DNA of 64,000 bases. It comes from Vibrio injensis. GTDB lineage: Bacteria > Pseudomonadota > Gammaproteobacteria > Enterobacterales > Vibrionaceae. The stretch is taken from positions 698,006 through 762,005 of the forward strand of contig NZ_BDJF01000027.1 of assembly GCF_001895205.1 (NCBI RefSeq), written 5' to 3'. Positions 20,130 to 28,638 of the stretch are shown piece after piece (positions within the stretch are counted from its first letter, which is position 1; each line of letters opens with the position of its first letter). The translations under genes were made by a program, and so were the position numbers. The notes beneath the pieces are model-generated. The model saw only the letters and a list, made by a program, of their open reading frames with translations, was not told the DNA's origin and searched no databases.

Positions 20130-20491
20130 AGTTTTCCGTATTAGTTGCCGTCGTACCCGAAGAATTCGAGCAAGAAGCGATTGATACCGCTCGTGAGCAA
20201 GGCGCAGGTGGTATTACCGTATTGGCAGGCCGAGGGATCAGTAATGAGACCAGAAAAACGTTTTTTGGCTTAACCTACGATGGTAGTCAATCCGTTTTAC
20301 TCATGGTGTTAGAAAAATCTCTTTCTTTACAAGTCTTGAAGTCGTTACAAGCACTGTTACGTCCAAGTGAAGAAGATTCAAGAGGAATTGCTTTTACGAT
20401 TGGATTAGAACATTTAGCAGGGATTGACCTCAATCAACTGGATAAATTTGAACAGCAGCTGTTCCAACAGCAGTTAAAAGATACATTATAA
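20126..20491 (+). CDS. PII-like nitrogen-regulatory-family protein
   Basis: A 121-residue protein with the ferredoxin-like beginning MKFSVLVAVVPEEFEQEAID and GAGGITVLAGRGI, which is the PII layout: first strand, helix, then the T-loop region. The canonical GlnB uridylylation tyrosine context is not evident. PII-like proteins bind nucleotides or small effectors and plug or regulate membrane transporters; the four-base overlap with the DUF1538 gene (start at 20126) supports that partnership. Confidence 0.8.
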   Translation: MKFSVLVAVVPEEFEQEAIDTAREQGAGGITVLAGRGISNETRKTFFGLTYDGSQSVLLMVLEKSLSLQVLKSLQALLRPSEEDSRGIAFTIGLEHLAGIDLNQLDKFEQQLFQQQLKDTL

Positions 20492-20504
20492 GGATAAACA
20501 CCCT

Positions 20505-20891
20505 ATGTTAGTAAAAGACGTTATGATTCGTGACGTTGTCACAATATCGCCGTTCGCTAAGTTACGTGAAGCCATGATGTTGATGAAAAAACATCATTTA
20601 AAATCTCTGGTCGTTGAACAGCAAAATGCTAATGATGCGTTTGGTTTAATCACTTATACCGATATTGTCAAAACAGTGATCGCGGAAGGTGGTGATATTG
20701 ACTTGTTGAATGTCTATGACGTATGCGCCAAACCGGCGATATCCGTTGGTGAAAATCTGGCGTTAAAACATGTAGCAACGCTGATGACTCAACAACATAT
20801 TAAACGTCTACTGGTTTTAAATGATAATCAACTGCTCGGGTTTGTATCGATGGATGATATTATGGATGCCTTACTGGCGCGCATCGATTAA
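20505..20891 (+). CDS. CBS-domain pair protein
   Basis: A 128-residue cytoplasmic protein of two CBS domains: MLVKDVMIRDVVTISPFAKL at the start and a second copy beginning near YDVCAKPAISVGENLAL, with the typical LVLNDNQLLGFVSMDDIMDAL ending. CBS pairs bind adenosyl nucleotides and act as energy sensors. It is third in the DUF1538-PII-CBS operon, 13 bases after the PII-like stop, with AAGGATAAA upstream. Confidence 0.88.
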   Translation: MLVKDVMIRDVVTISPFAKLREAMMLMKKHHLKSLVVEQQNANDAFGLITYTDIVKTVIAEGGDIDLLNVYDVCAKPAISVGENLALKHVATLMTQQHIKRLLVLNDNQLLGFVSMDDIMDALLARID

Positions 20892-20916
20892 TATCATGAC
20901 AGGATCCAGCTTTGAG

Positions 20917-20945
20917 TACGGCTTAGGTGGACACCTAGGCCGTAG
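20917..20945. terminator. Bidirectional hairpin between convergent genes
   Basis: TACGGCTTAGGTG and CACCTAGGCCGTA form a near-perfect stem with one bulge and a tiny loop, between the CBS gene and the convergent hypothetical gene. No strong T-run is present on either side, so it may slow rather than end transcription. Confidence 0.55.
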
Positions 20946-20956
20946 TATCTATGGTG

Positions 20957-21592
20957 TTAAGCACCCTGTAATACGGCATAAAGCTGAATGTATTTACGTA
21001 CGAGTTGTTGGTTTTTAGAGCGCTTAAGAGGGTGGCCATACTTAATATAGCAGGGGGTCATGGTAAAAGTGGACTCTAAGGTTTGCAGCAGTTGTGATTC
21101 ACTTTCATAGAGAGTGATGCCCTGTGCTTGATAGTCAGCCAGCTCATCAGGCAAGCGTCCTGTCCACCAATGTAACAATTCACGACTCTTTTGGCTGCGA
21201 CTAATCCAATGATCGGTGAGCAAGAGTAATAGATCGTTGGGTTGAATGGCATAAGCGTACTCTTGTTTCCAAGCACAAATATCTCGCAATAGTTTTGCGC
21301 GGCACGTTTTCCCAGCACTGACCATATGTTGCGTTATTATCCACACTGTCCCTGCATCACTACTGACTCTAAAATGATAAGGGAGATCATTGTTGGGCAT
21401 AAAGTCTAACGGTATGTATTCGCAGGAATGACCAAACTCAGTTAATGTTCGCGCTAATCGTCGGGCAAAAGCATGACTGAGGTGATGTTGACTCATTCCT
21501 TGATTATGAATAGTGGGGTAGTGCTTTTCACACAGTTTTAAACAATCGGCTTGAAACTCATTGACACTTTGCGTCACTATATCCAACAGCAA
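20957..21592 (-). CDS. Conserved-looking hypothetical protein, 211 aa
   Basis: An open frame of 211 codons with normal codon use for the region. No signal peptide or membrane segment. It is rich in Trp, His and Leu pairs (HHLSHAFARRLARTL, SRELLHWWTGRLPDEL). No family was recognised. It is convergent with the CBS gene. A 500-base gene-poor stretch lies upstream. Confidence 0.6.
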   Translation of the reverse strand: MLLDIVTQSVNEFQADCLKLCEKHYPTIHNQGMSQHHLSHAFARRLARTLTEFGHSCEYIPLDFMPNNDLPYHFRVSSDAGTVWIITQHMVSAGKTCRAKLLRDICAWKQEYAYAIQPNDLLLLLTDHWISRSQKSRELLHWWTGRLPDELADYQAQGITLYESESQLLQTLESTFTMTPCYIKYGHPLKRSKNQQLVRKYIQLYAVLQGA

Positions 21593-22113
21593 GACGATGT
21601 ACTCCTTCGCAAAATTTACTTAAAACGATCCAACCTCAATCGTTTCCTAAAATTCAAATCCCGTTGATCTCGAAAAATTAACCATCAAGCATCGATAGCC
21701 TAATAAATAATAGTGTACTGTCAATCAGTTGGCTCTGATGAAAAGATCAGCATCATTACCAGCATGATGAAGCAATCGCGCTGATCTTGGCAACTGAAAG
21801 CAGTGTAGAGTGTGCTTTAGCATACATTTTTCTTTTCATTTTTCTGAGTCAAGCGAAAGCATATCAAGGCAATGTGTTTCATAATGTTACCATTTAAGTT
21901 GAAGTGCATATAAGCCAATTTCATTAACTCGTTGAAATTAAACAATGATTTGTTCTTCGGTGTCAGTCACACTGTGTGAAATATGGCATGAAAAAGTTTC
22001 TTCAAATAAATTGAACAACATCATCAAGTGCCTTGTCTATCCAGAACGGAGCAAATGGTAAATACTCTGTTATCAAGATGTATCAACTCGGCACTTTTAC
22101 ACAGAGAAATCCT
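21593..22113. other. Intergenic region upstream of the cytochrome b561 gene
   Basis: About 520 bases between divergent genes with no supported ORF or RNA. The sequence is of mixed composition with no hairpin plus T-run; promoters of both flanking genes should lie here. Confidence 0.4.
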
Positions 22114-22653
22114 ATGAAGACCCAAGTGACACATTACAATCGACCGTTGCAAATTATTCATTGGCTATCCGCTGTTGTTGTCATTGGTATGTTTGCCGCG
22201 GGCCTATGGATGGTTGATTTATCCTACTATAGCCAGTGGTATCACACGGTTCCGCATTGGCACAAGTCAATTGGCATATTGCTGGCAGGGTTAACCTTAT
22301 TTCGTTTTATTTGGAAGTTAGTGACGCCGTCACCTTCAGTAGAAGGTAAACCACTTGAGCGTATCGCTGCCAAAATTGTTCATAAGCTTATCTATGTAAA
22401 TTTGGCAGTGATCTTTATTTCTGGTTACTTAATTTCTACCGCCGATGGCCGAGGCATTTCGGTGTTCGATTGGTTCACTGTACCTAGCCTTGGTAGTTTG
22501 TTTCCAAGACAGACAGATATTTCAGGTGATGTTCATTTTTATGCCGCTTGGTTTTTGATCATTATGGTTTCTATTCATGCCTTAGCTGCACTGAAACATC
22601 ACTTTATCAATAAAGACAATACATTACGTAAAATGACAGGAGCAAAAAAATGA
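22114..22653 (+). CDS. Cytochrome b561-family protein
   Basis: A 179-residue four-helix membrane cytochrome. Likely haem ligands are the histidines in RPLQIIHWLSA, PHWHKSIG and SIHALAALKHHF. Such proteins move electrons between quinone and periplasmic partners. The open frame extends to 22033, but the ATG at 22114 (MKTQVTHYNRPLQ) fits the family N-terminus. The stop overlaps the yceI start, so the pair is coupled, the same arrangement as yceJ-yceI in E. coli. Confidence 0.9.
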   Translation: MKTQVTHYNRPLQIIHWLSAVVVIGMFAAGLWMVDLSYYSQWYHTVPHWHKSIGILLAGLTLFRFIWKLVTPSPSVEGKPLERIAAKIVHKLIYVNLAVIFISGYLISTADGRGISVFDWFTVPSLGSLFPRQTDISGDVHFYAAWFLIIMVSIHALAALKHHFINKDNTLRKMTGAKK

Positions 22654-23213
22654 AAAAGAGCTTACTTGGATTAGCGTTCGCTTTGGCATTACCTTTTAGT
22701 GCTAACGCTGCTGACTATGTAATCGATACTCAAGGAGCTCATGCTTCTATCAACTTTAAAGTGAACCATTTAGGTTTTAGTTATATTAAAGGCCGTTTTA
22801 ATACCTTTAATGGTGAGTTTTCTTATGATCCTGAGAATATTGCAGCTTCAAAAGTTACGGTAAATGTTGATACACGCAGTCTCGATTCTAATCATGCTGA
22901 GCGAGATCGTCATATCCGTAGCGCAGATTTTATCAATGCCTCGCAATTTTCCACCGCGACATTTACCAGTACTCAGGTGGTGGATAAAGGCGATGGTAAC
23001 TTAGCGATTACTGGTGATCTTACTTTGCATGGCCATACTAAGCCAATTACTATCGATGCTCAGTTTATTGGTGCAGGTACGGACCCTTGGGGTGGACAGC
23101 GTGCCGGATTCATGGGTACGACTCGTCTAGAATTAAAAGACTTCGCGATTAAAGTGGTTGGCCCATCAAGTTACGTTGACATGGAGCTGCACGTTGAAGG
23201 CATCAAAAAATAA
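22650..23213 (+). CDS. yceI: YceI-family periplasmic lipocalin-like protein
   Basis: A 187-residue protein with a Sec signal peptide (cleavage after SANA, about residue 20) and the YceI beta-barrel sequence: INFKVNHLGFSYIKGRF, ADFINASQFSTATFTST, GDLTLHGHTKPI. Family members bind long-chain isoprenoids such as ubiquinone precursors. It overlaps the cytochrome b561 gene by four bases (ATGA) and is followed by a terminator. Confidence 0.93.
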   Translation: MKKSLLGLAFALALPFSANAADYVIDTQGAHASINFKVNHLGFSYIKGRFNTFNGEFSYDPENIAASKVTVNVDTRSLDSNHAERDRHIRSADFINASQFSTATFTSTQVVDKGDGNLAITGDLTLHGHTKPITIDAQFIGAGTDPWGGQRAGFMGTTRLELKDFAIKVVGPSSYVDMELHVEGIKK

Positions 23214-23248
23214 TCGCTGTGCTGATTTTTATTTGAGTCTCTAAATGG

Positions 23249-23281
23249 AAAAATTCCCTGAGTATTCAGGGAATTTTTTTC
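23249..23281 (+). terminator. Terminator after yceI
   Basis: The stem AAATTCCCTGA / TCAGGGAATTT with a short loop (GTAT) is followed by a T-run. Confidence 0.92.
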
Positions 23282-23315
23282 TACTGCATTAACATTGCGA
23301 TGGGGTGATTATCGC

Positions 23316-24770
23316 TTAGGCTCTTGCTAACTCTTTTTCTGTTTTAACCGCAGTCACTCGTTCACCATAAATTGCACGTAACTCGGCCAACACATGATTG
23401 CGATTCAGAACTCCGACAAATTGCCCTTTATCTAAAACAGGCAGCACATGGGGTTTACTGACTTTCATACTTTTTGCACGCTCTTCAACGGACAGCGCAT
23501 TAAATCGAGTGGCAATACCCATACTGGTCGTTGGGAAAAGTTGCTCTTTATCGATGCAGAAGAACTCTGCCACATCAACTAAACTATCACTCGCATTAAT
23601 AGCAATTACATCACGAGTCATTAAATCAACCACTTTTTGTTCTGCATTCGGCAAATAGTCTTGGCACCATAGTTCGACCATCACATCGTGAGCTGAGAAC
23701 ATGCCGATCAAACGACCTTGGCGATCGATGACAGGAGCGGCGGTAAGATAATTATCCAGTAGAGTATCGATAGCAGATGGTACTGGAGTCTCTGCACTGA
23801 GAGTAATGGCTTTTTTATCCATCATATCTTGAACGATAATTGCGTTTTTCATAGTAGTTTCCTTAACCGACTGAAGAGGGGTAGTTTTTGTTATGGTGCT
23901 CACATGAGCGGCTTTTAAGTGTGGGCGACGATAGATTGACCAATTCGCTAAACCAACCAAAACGGCACCGCCGACAATATTTCCTAAAGTGACAGGGATA
24001 AGATTGGCCGTAATAAAAGCAGAGATATTGAGGTCGGCGTATTGAGCAGGAGTGCTGCCGACCTGTATCCAGAAGCTTTCTGGAGCAAAGGCATGAATCA
24101 CAATACCTAAAGGGATCATGAACATATTGGCAACACAGTGCTCAAAGCCACTAGAGACAAACATCGCTACTGGCAATATTGTCATCGCAGCTTTTGTCAT
24201 TGCATTGGCTGAACTAAAGGTTAACCAGATGGCTAAACATACCAAAAGGTTACAAAGCACCCCTAAGGCGAAAGCTTGAACAGCCGTATGATGCAGTTTA
24301 TGTTGAGCGATATTTAGCGCATTAAGCCCCCATTGACCGTTATCCAATTGATATAAGCCAGCCGCCGCCACCAATAAGAGTAGGAACATCGCACCAATAA
24401 AATTACCAATGTATACTTTGCCCCAGATAGCGAGCATTTTGCTAAAGCTTATCTGTTTATTCGCCCATGAAATGCTCGATAGTACTGAGCTGGTGAATAG
24501 CTCACCGCCACAAATCACAATCAGTATTAGCCCCATACTAAAAGCAAGGCCACCAGCAAGGCGGCTTAATCCCCAGCCTGCACTTTCACTGCCTGTCGTG
24601 ACGGTAATGTAAAACAGAAAAGCTAAGCCAATAAACGCACCAGCCATCACCGCTAAACTTAGCGTCAGTCCACTGGTCTTTTGCGCTTTACTTAAAGCAA
24701 ATTTTTCTGCTTCAGCCATCATTTCATAGGGTGAAAAATAGTGTTGATTTTCAGCGTTGGCTGTCGACAT
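23316..24770 (-). CDS. Formate/nitrite channel fused to C-terminal CBS domains
   Basis: A 484-residue protein. Residues about 1-285 are a formate/nitrite transporter (FocA/NirC) with six membrane segments and motifs GGELFTSS and GNFIGAMFLLL and SSGFEHCVANMF. Residues about 307-475 are a CBS-domain region (VQDMMDKKAITLS, VVDLMTRDVIAI, HVLPVLDKGQFVGVLNR). The plain FNT family ends near 280-290 residues, so this is a fusion. Inside the frame, at the ATG for residue 307 (23852), AAGGAAA lies eight bases upstream, so the CBS part may also be made alone. Divergent from a LysR-type gene that may regulate it. Confidence 0.88.
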   Translation of the reverse strand: MSTANAENQHYFSPYEMMAEAEKFALSKAQKTSGLTLSLAVMAGAFIGLAFLFYITVTTGSESAGWGLSRLAGGLAFSMGLILIVICGGELFTSSVLSSISWANKQISFSKMLAIWGKVYIGNFIGAMFLLLLVAAAGLYQLDNGQWGLNALNIAQHKLHHTAVQAFALGVLCNLLVCLAIWLTFSSANAMTKAAMTILPVAMFVSSGFEHCVANMFMIPLGIVIHAFAPESFWIQVGSTPAQYADLNISAFITANLIPVTLGNIVGGAVLVGLANWSIYRRPHLKAAHVSTITKTTPLQSVKETTMKNAIIVQDMMDKKAITLSAETPVPSAIDTLLDNYLTAAPVIDRQGRLIGMFSAHDVMVELWCQDYLPNAEQKVVDLMTRDVIAINASDSLVDVAEFFCIDKEQLFPTTSMGIATRFNALSVEERAKSMKVSKPHVLPVLDKGQFVGVLNRNHVLAELRAIYGERVTAVKTEKELARA

Positions 24771-24987
24771 ACGCGCTCTCCAGACTCACATTCATAATTA
24801 CCTCCTGACAAATTAAACAACGCCGTATGGGTTGTTACCAAACCAGACTAGGGCAGACGAGCAGGGCGGTAAAATGGATAATTCTTGGTTACCCTATCAA
24901 TTTTATTGATATAGTTGGGTGAGCCAGTAAAATGAAACGAATTGCTCATTATGGGCAGGGTAATGATGGTTATAAAAAGGATGGAGA

Positions 24988-25893
24988 GTGCGATATTCAT
25001 TAAAACAGTTGGCCGTTTTCGATGCGGTAGCAGATTCCGGTAGTGTCAGTGTCGCGGCAGATAAACTCGCCTTAACTCAGTCGGCCACCAGTATGTCGCT
25101 CGCACAGCTAGAAAAAATGTTAGGACGTCCACTATTTGAACGTCAAGGCAAGCAGATGGCACTGACCCATTGGGGGATGTGGTTGCGTCCGAAAGCGAAA
25201 CGCTTACTGCAAGATGCTCAACAAATTGAAATGGGCTTTTATGATCAGCATTTATTGAGTGGGGAGATTCGTCTTGGTGCGAGTCAAACCCCTGCCGAGC
25301 ATCTTGTCCCCGATCTTATCAGTATTATTGATAGTGATTTTCCAGAGATTCGTATAGAGCTGGGCGTCAGAAGTACCCAGAGTGTGATTGACGGTATTTT
25401 AGACTATCGCTATGACTTAGGTATTATCGAAGGTCGCTGTGATGATAGCCGAATTCTTCAAGAAGTTTGGTGTCGAGATCACTTGTGTATTGTGGCTTCA
25501 GCTCATCATCCGTTTGCGAAACGTGATGTGGTGAGTTTAGCTCAGCTAGAACAGGCAAAATGGGTATTGCGTGAACAGGGCTCAGGTACTCGTGGCATCT
25601 TTGAGAGTGCCATACATAAGCTTATCCCTGATTTGGATGTATGGCGTGAATATGAGCATGTTCCAGTACTGCGTAGTTTAGTAGAAAATGGTCCCTATTT
25701 AACCTGTTTGCCTTATTTGGATGTCGAACGATTTATTCAAAATGGTCAGTTGGTCGCGCTGAATGTCCCTCAGTTAAGCATGGAAAGAACGCTAACTTTT
25801 ATTTGGCGAGCAGATATGGCTGAAAACCCGTTAGCTGAGTGTATTCGTCGTGAAGGATTACGGATGATGAAGGGTAAGCCTTATGTTCTTTAG
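24988..25893 (+). CDS. LysR-family transcriptional regulator
   Basis: A 301-residue LysR-type regulator: N-terminal helix-turn-helix (QLAVFDAVADSGSVSVAADKLALTQS) and a substrate-binding domain with LREQGSGTRGIFE, the anion-binding segment seen in YeiE/CysB-like members. GTG start with AAGGATGGAGA just upstream. It is divergent from the formate/nitrite channel gene across about 220 bases, the usual arrangement for a LysR regulator and its target. YeiE-like identity is a guess. Confidence 0.85.
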   Translation: MRYSLKQLAVFDAVADSGSVSVAADKLALTQSATSMSLAQLEKMLGRPLFERQGKQMALTHWGMWLRPKAKRLLQDAQQIEMGFYDQHLLSGEIRLGASQTPAEHLVPDLISIIDSDFPEIRIELGVRSTQSVIDGILDYRYDLGIIEGRCDDSRILQEVWCRDHLCIVASAHHPFAKRDVVSLAQLEQAKWVLREQGSGTRGIFESAIHKLIPDLDVWREYEHVPVLRSLVENGPYLTCLPYLDVERFIQNGQLVALNVPQLSMERTLTFIWRADMAENPLAECIRREGLRMMKGKPYVL

Positions 25894-26056
25894 TTTCAAA
25901 ATATGTTGATTTACCGTTTGCGTCACAAATTTATGTATTAATCTTCATTCGTTACCTCAAATATGTGTTCATGATCACTAGTTATTGTGTGGGTTCCCCT
26001 TTACTATGCCGCTTATTGATAACGTTGTTTTCAAGCGGCTAGCTGCGGAGAGGATC

Positions 26057-26551
26057 ATGAATATATTGTTTGCTATTTCACTGACGACGGGGATCTTATC
26101 CGGTATTTGGGGATGGATTGCTGTGTCGTTAGGGCTTCTCTCTTGGGCTGGTTTTTTAGGTTGTACCAGTTTTTTTGCTACCCCGAATGAAGGGATCAGA
26201 GGATTACTGCAAAGTTTACTGTGCAACATCAGCGGGGTTTTTTGGGCGTTAGTGATTATCTACAGCTCTTCGTGGATGGGTGTTGATGTATTAGGTTATA
26301 TCATCACTGCAATCGTTGCCTTTATGATGTGTATTCAAGCCAGTAAAAGTTGGCTCGCTTATATTCCCGGTACCTTTATTGGATCTTGTGCGACGTTTGC
26401 AGCAGCAGAACAATGGCCCTTAGTGATCCCTTCTTTACTGCTTGGCGGTATTTTTGGTTATTTGATGAAAACGAGCGGGGTATGGCTTCATCAACGCGCA
26501 CAAAGTGCTTCTCAAACTAAACGCTTAAAATCCATCAATCGGGTCAGTTAA
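26057..26551 (+). CDS. DUF1097 family membrane protein (YcdZ-like)
   Basis: A protein of about 164 residues with four or five hydrophobic segments and the DUF1097 pattern WAGFLGCTSFFA and TFIGSCATFA. The function is unknown. The frame is open from 25985, but the ATG at 26057 has a strong GGAGAGG site six bases upstream and gives the family N-terminus. Confidence 0.82.
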   Translation: MNILFAISLTTGILSGIWGWIAVSLGLLSWAGFLGCTSFFATPNEGIRGLLQSLLCNISGVFWALVIIYSSSWMGVDVLGYIITAIVAFMMCIQASKSWLAYIPGTFIGSCATFAAAEQWPLVIPSLLLGGIFGYLMKTSGVWLHQRAQSASQTKRLKSINRVS

Positions 26552-26692
26552 ACCGTTTATTTGATAATGGAGCCATTATCCAAAATACGATGGTTGCCTT
26601 GCTTATTTTTGTATCAATGACGTCATATCATCTTTTCTGATATCAACATTCATATTTCCCCTAAATGTGACTGTTTTGCTCCTTTGATACTG

Positions 26693-26727
26693 AGCACAGC
26701 CTAACATTAATGGCTGTGCTTTTTTTG
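26693..26727 (+). terminator. Terminator after the DUF1097 gene
   Basis: GCACAGCC and GGCTGTGC form a stem with a ten-base loop, followed by TTTTTTT. It lies between convergent genes. Confidence 0.9.
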
Positions 26728-26756
26728 GTTGATTTAGGTTCTAATTGATTTTGGCT

Positions 26757-28388
26757 CTAACTGCTGCCATTTGCCATTGTAATGACACGTTTTAGTGTCC
26801 AGCGTAGTAAGACCGGGATAGATTCAAGACCATTTTTATCGCAGTGAGAAACTATCGCTAGAGCTAGGTCAGGCTTTGCGTGTTTTTTGAGCACGCGGCT
26901 AACCACTTTTTTAGCCGGAATAGGATGATCATGAGGGATCTTGACCATGTCTTTAAAAAAGTCTTCAAAGCCGTGAGAATAGAGAAAATGCTCGATATCA
27001 CGATCAGGAAGTTCGGTTAACCGATGTCGAGGTTGATCATTGCCTAGCATACTGATCACTGTTGCCGCATACTTTTTACCTGCAGGATCGCCGTCGGTAA
27101 CCACATGCCACTCAATCGAAAAAGCTTTGGCCACTTTGATCAATGACTTTAACCCTGATTGAGCAAACTCGATAATTTGTACGCCTTCTGCAGCCAAGTT
27201 ATAACCACATTGTCTCGCTAATTCACTGAATAACCAGACTTCAGTTTCGCCTTCTACCAGTAGCCAACAGCGCGCAAAGAGTGCACCAGAACGATGAAAG
27301 CGAATATGGAAACCAATTCTTCTTAACTCATCTCGGCTAACGCCATGAATAGGCATACTGGTAGCGATCGTTTTATCTGACTGTCGGACTAAACGGCGGA
27401 TCGAATGTAGTGGCACAGAACCGAGAAGATCACCACTGTTGGTGGTTAAGATCTTTTGCATCGGTAACAACTCCAAAAGGCTCCAAGCTCTGGCTAAGTG
27501 AGTGGGGTGTAAACGTCCTTCTGGATCCTCAACGATTAAAATCGGTCGCGCATAGCGACGAAGATCATTCGGTCCTTTTGCTTGAAGATAGGCATTAAGC
27601 AGCCCGAGCAGTAGCAGCCGCGTTTGACGATTTTTGGTTTCATCGACAATTTGCGTTAAGCTTTTATCATTACTTGGAGAGGCGTAAACTAAGCTTTCGC
27701 GCTCACGACGTGGATTTTTGCGTTTTTGATCTTTAAAAGAAAAATAATGTTCGACTAAAGCTTGCATAGCACTCAGGCTACTGCGCATTTCACCTTTATT
27801 AACATGACCAGGAATGGCCATTAGACGGCGACATGTGTTACTGATTCGTTTTTCAACACGGGTATTTTTGCCGTTACCTTCGACGAAAGGGCGTTCAAAT
27901 TGTCGAGAATCTCGCAATCGGATCACCGGATGTAAACTCATGAGCGTGTGAGCGATTTGTGCACTGTTATGAACTAAAATAGGATTACCGTCTAAATCTA
28001 AAAAAGCATAATCCGTTGAGATATCGTATTGTATTCGCGTTCCACTGACACGATAAATGATTCGTTGATTACCCTGTTCGTCTTGTCGCCACACGGGTTT
28101 CAGCTTGCGATAACGCCCAGCTCGATGTTCGCGAGGTTCTGTGGTGACAAAACTTAAAATGATTTGAATGTCTTGGGTTTGGGGATGAGAGACAGAATAA
28201 TCGACATGGAAATCTTGCAATTCGAACTGGTAAGGCCGACCATCGGCAGGTAGCATGATCGAGAGTGCATCCAATAACGAGGATTTGCCCCATGTATTCT
28301 CCCCAATGAGGGTGGTTAACTCATCGAAAGCGAGTGATAAACGGCGAATGCCACGAAATCCTGATATTTCAATACGTTCTAGATGCAT
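26757..28388 (-). CDS. ybjD: OLD-family ATP-dependent endonuclease (YbjD-like)
   Basis: A protein of about 543 residues with an N-terminal AAA ATPase (Walker A GENTWGKSS near residue 29; later LIVEDPEGRLHPTHLA as the Walker B/signature region) and a C-terminal Toprim domain (LLVEGETEVWL, then VVTDGDPAGKKY). The OLD family are ATPase-nucleases acting on DNA. The frame extends to an ATG at 28445, but MHLERIEISGFRGI at 28388 is the family start. It is a single gene here without a UvrD-like partner, so it looks like the chromosomal YbjD rather than a Gabija defence gene. Confidence 0.87.
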   Translation of the reverse strand: MHLERIEISGFRGIRRLSLAFDELTTLIGENTWGKSSLLDALSIMLPADGRPYQFELQDFHVDYSVSHPQTQDIQIILSFVTTEPREHRAGRYRKLKPVWRQDEQGNQRIIYRVSGTRIQYDISTDYAFLDLDGNPILVHNSAQIAHTLMSLHPVIRLRDSRQFERPFVEGNGKNTRVEKRISNTCRRLMAIPGHVNKGEMRSSLSAMQALVEHYFSFKDQKRKNPRRERESLVYASPSNDKSLTQIVDETKNRQTRLLLLGLLNAYLQAKGPNDLRRYARPILIVEDPEGRLHPTHLARAWSLLELLPMQKILTTNSGDLLGSVPLHSIRRLVRQSDKTIATSMPIHGVSRDELRRIGFHIRFHRSGALFARCWLLVEGETEVWLFSELARQCGYNLAAEGVQIIEFAQSGLKSLIKVAKAFSIEWHVVTDGDPAGKKYAATVISMLGNDQPRHRLTELPDRDIEHFLYSHGFEDFFKDMVKIPHDHPIPAKKVVSRVLKKHAKPDLALAIVSHCDKNGLESIPVLLRWTLKRVITMANGSS

Positions 28389-28638
28389 CGGCAAGGTCCT
28401 TTTTCTCAACGCGTGCCTGCTTGCGCTGAGCTTTTCTTTTAGCATAAAGGAAAAAGTCTGAAAAAGCAGACTGTTAAGGCTTGAAACTTGTCCTCATCTC
28501 ACAAATTCATCCCTTTTATCCCGTGTTACGTAATAAACAATAGGACAGTTGAGCACTTTTTTTGCAAACCTATTTCATAAAAGTCACGATTCTGTCATGA
28601 TTTTTCCGCTAGGATGAGCGCGAAAGAGAGAGAAAGTT

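Noticed and set aside
26757..28388. Gabija or other OLD-based defence system
   Set aside because: No GajB-like helicase or reverse transcriptase gene nearby, and the protein fits the chromosomal YbjD type.
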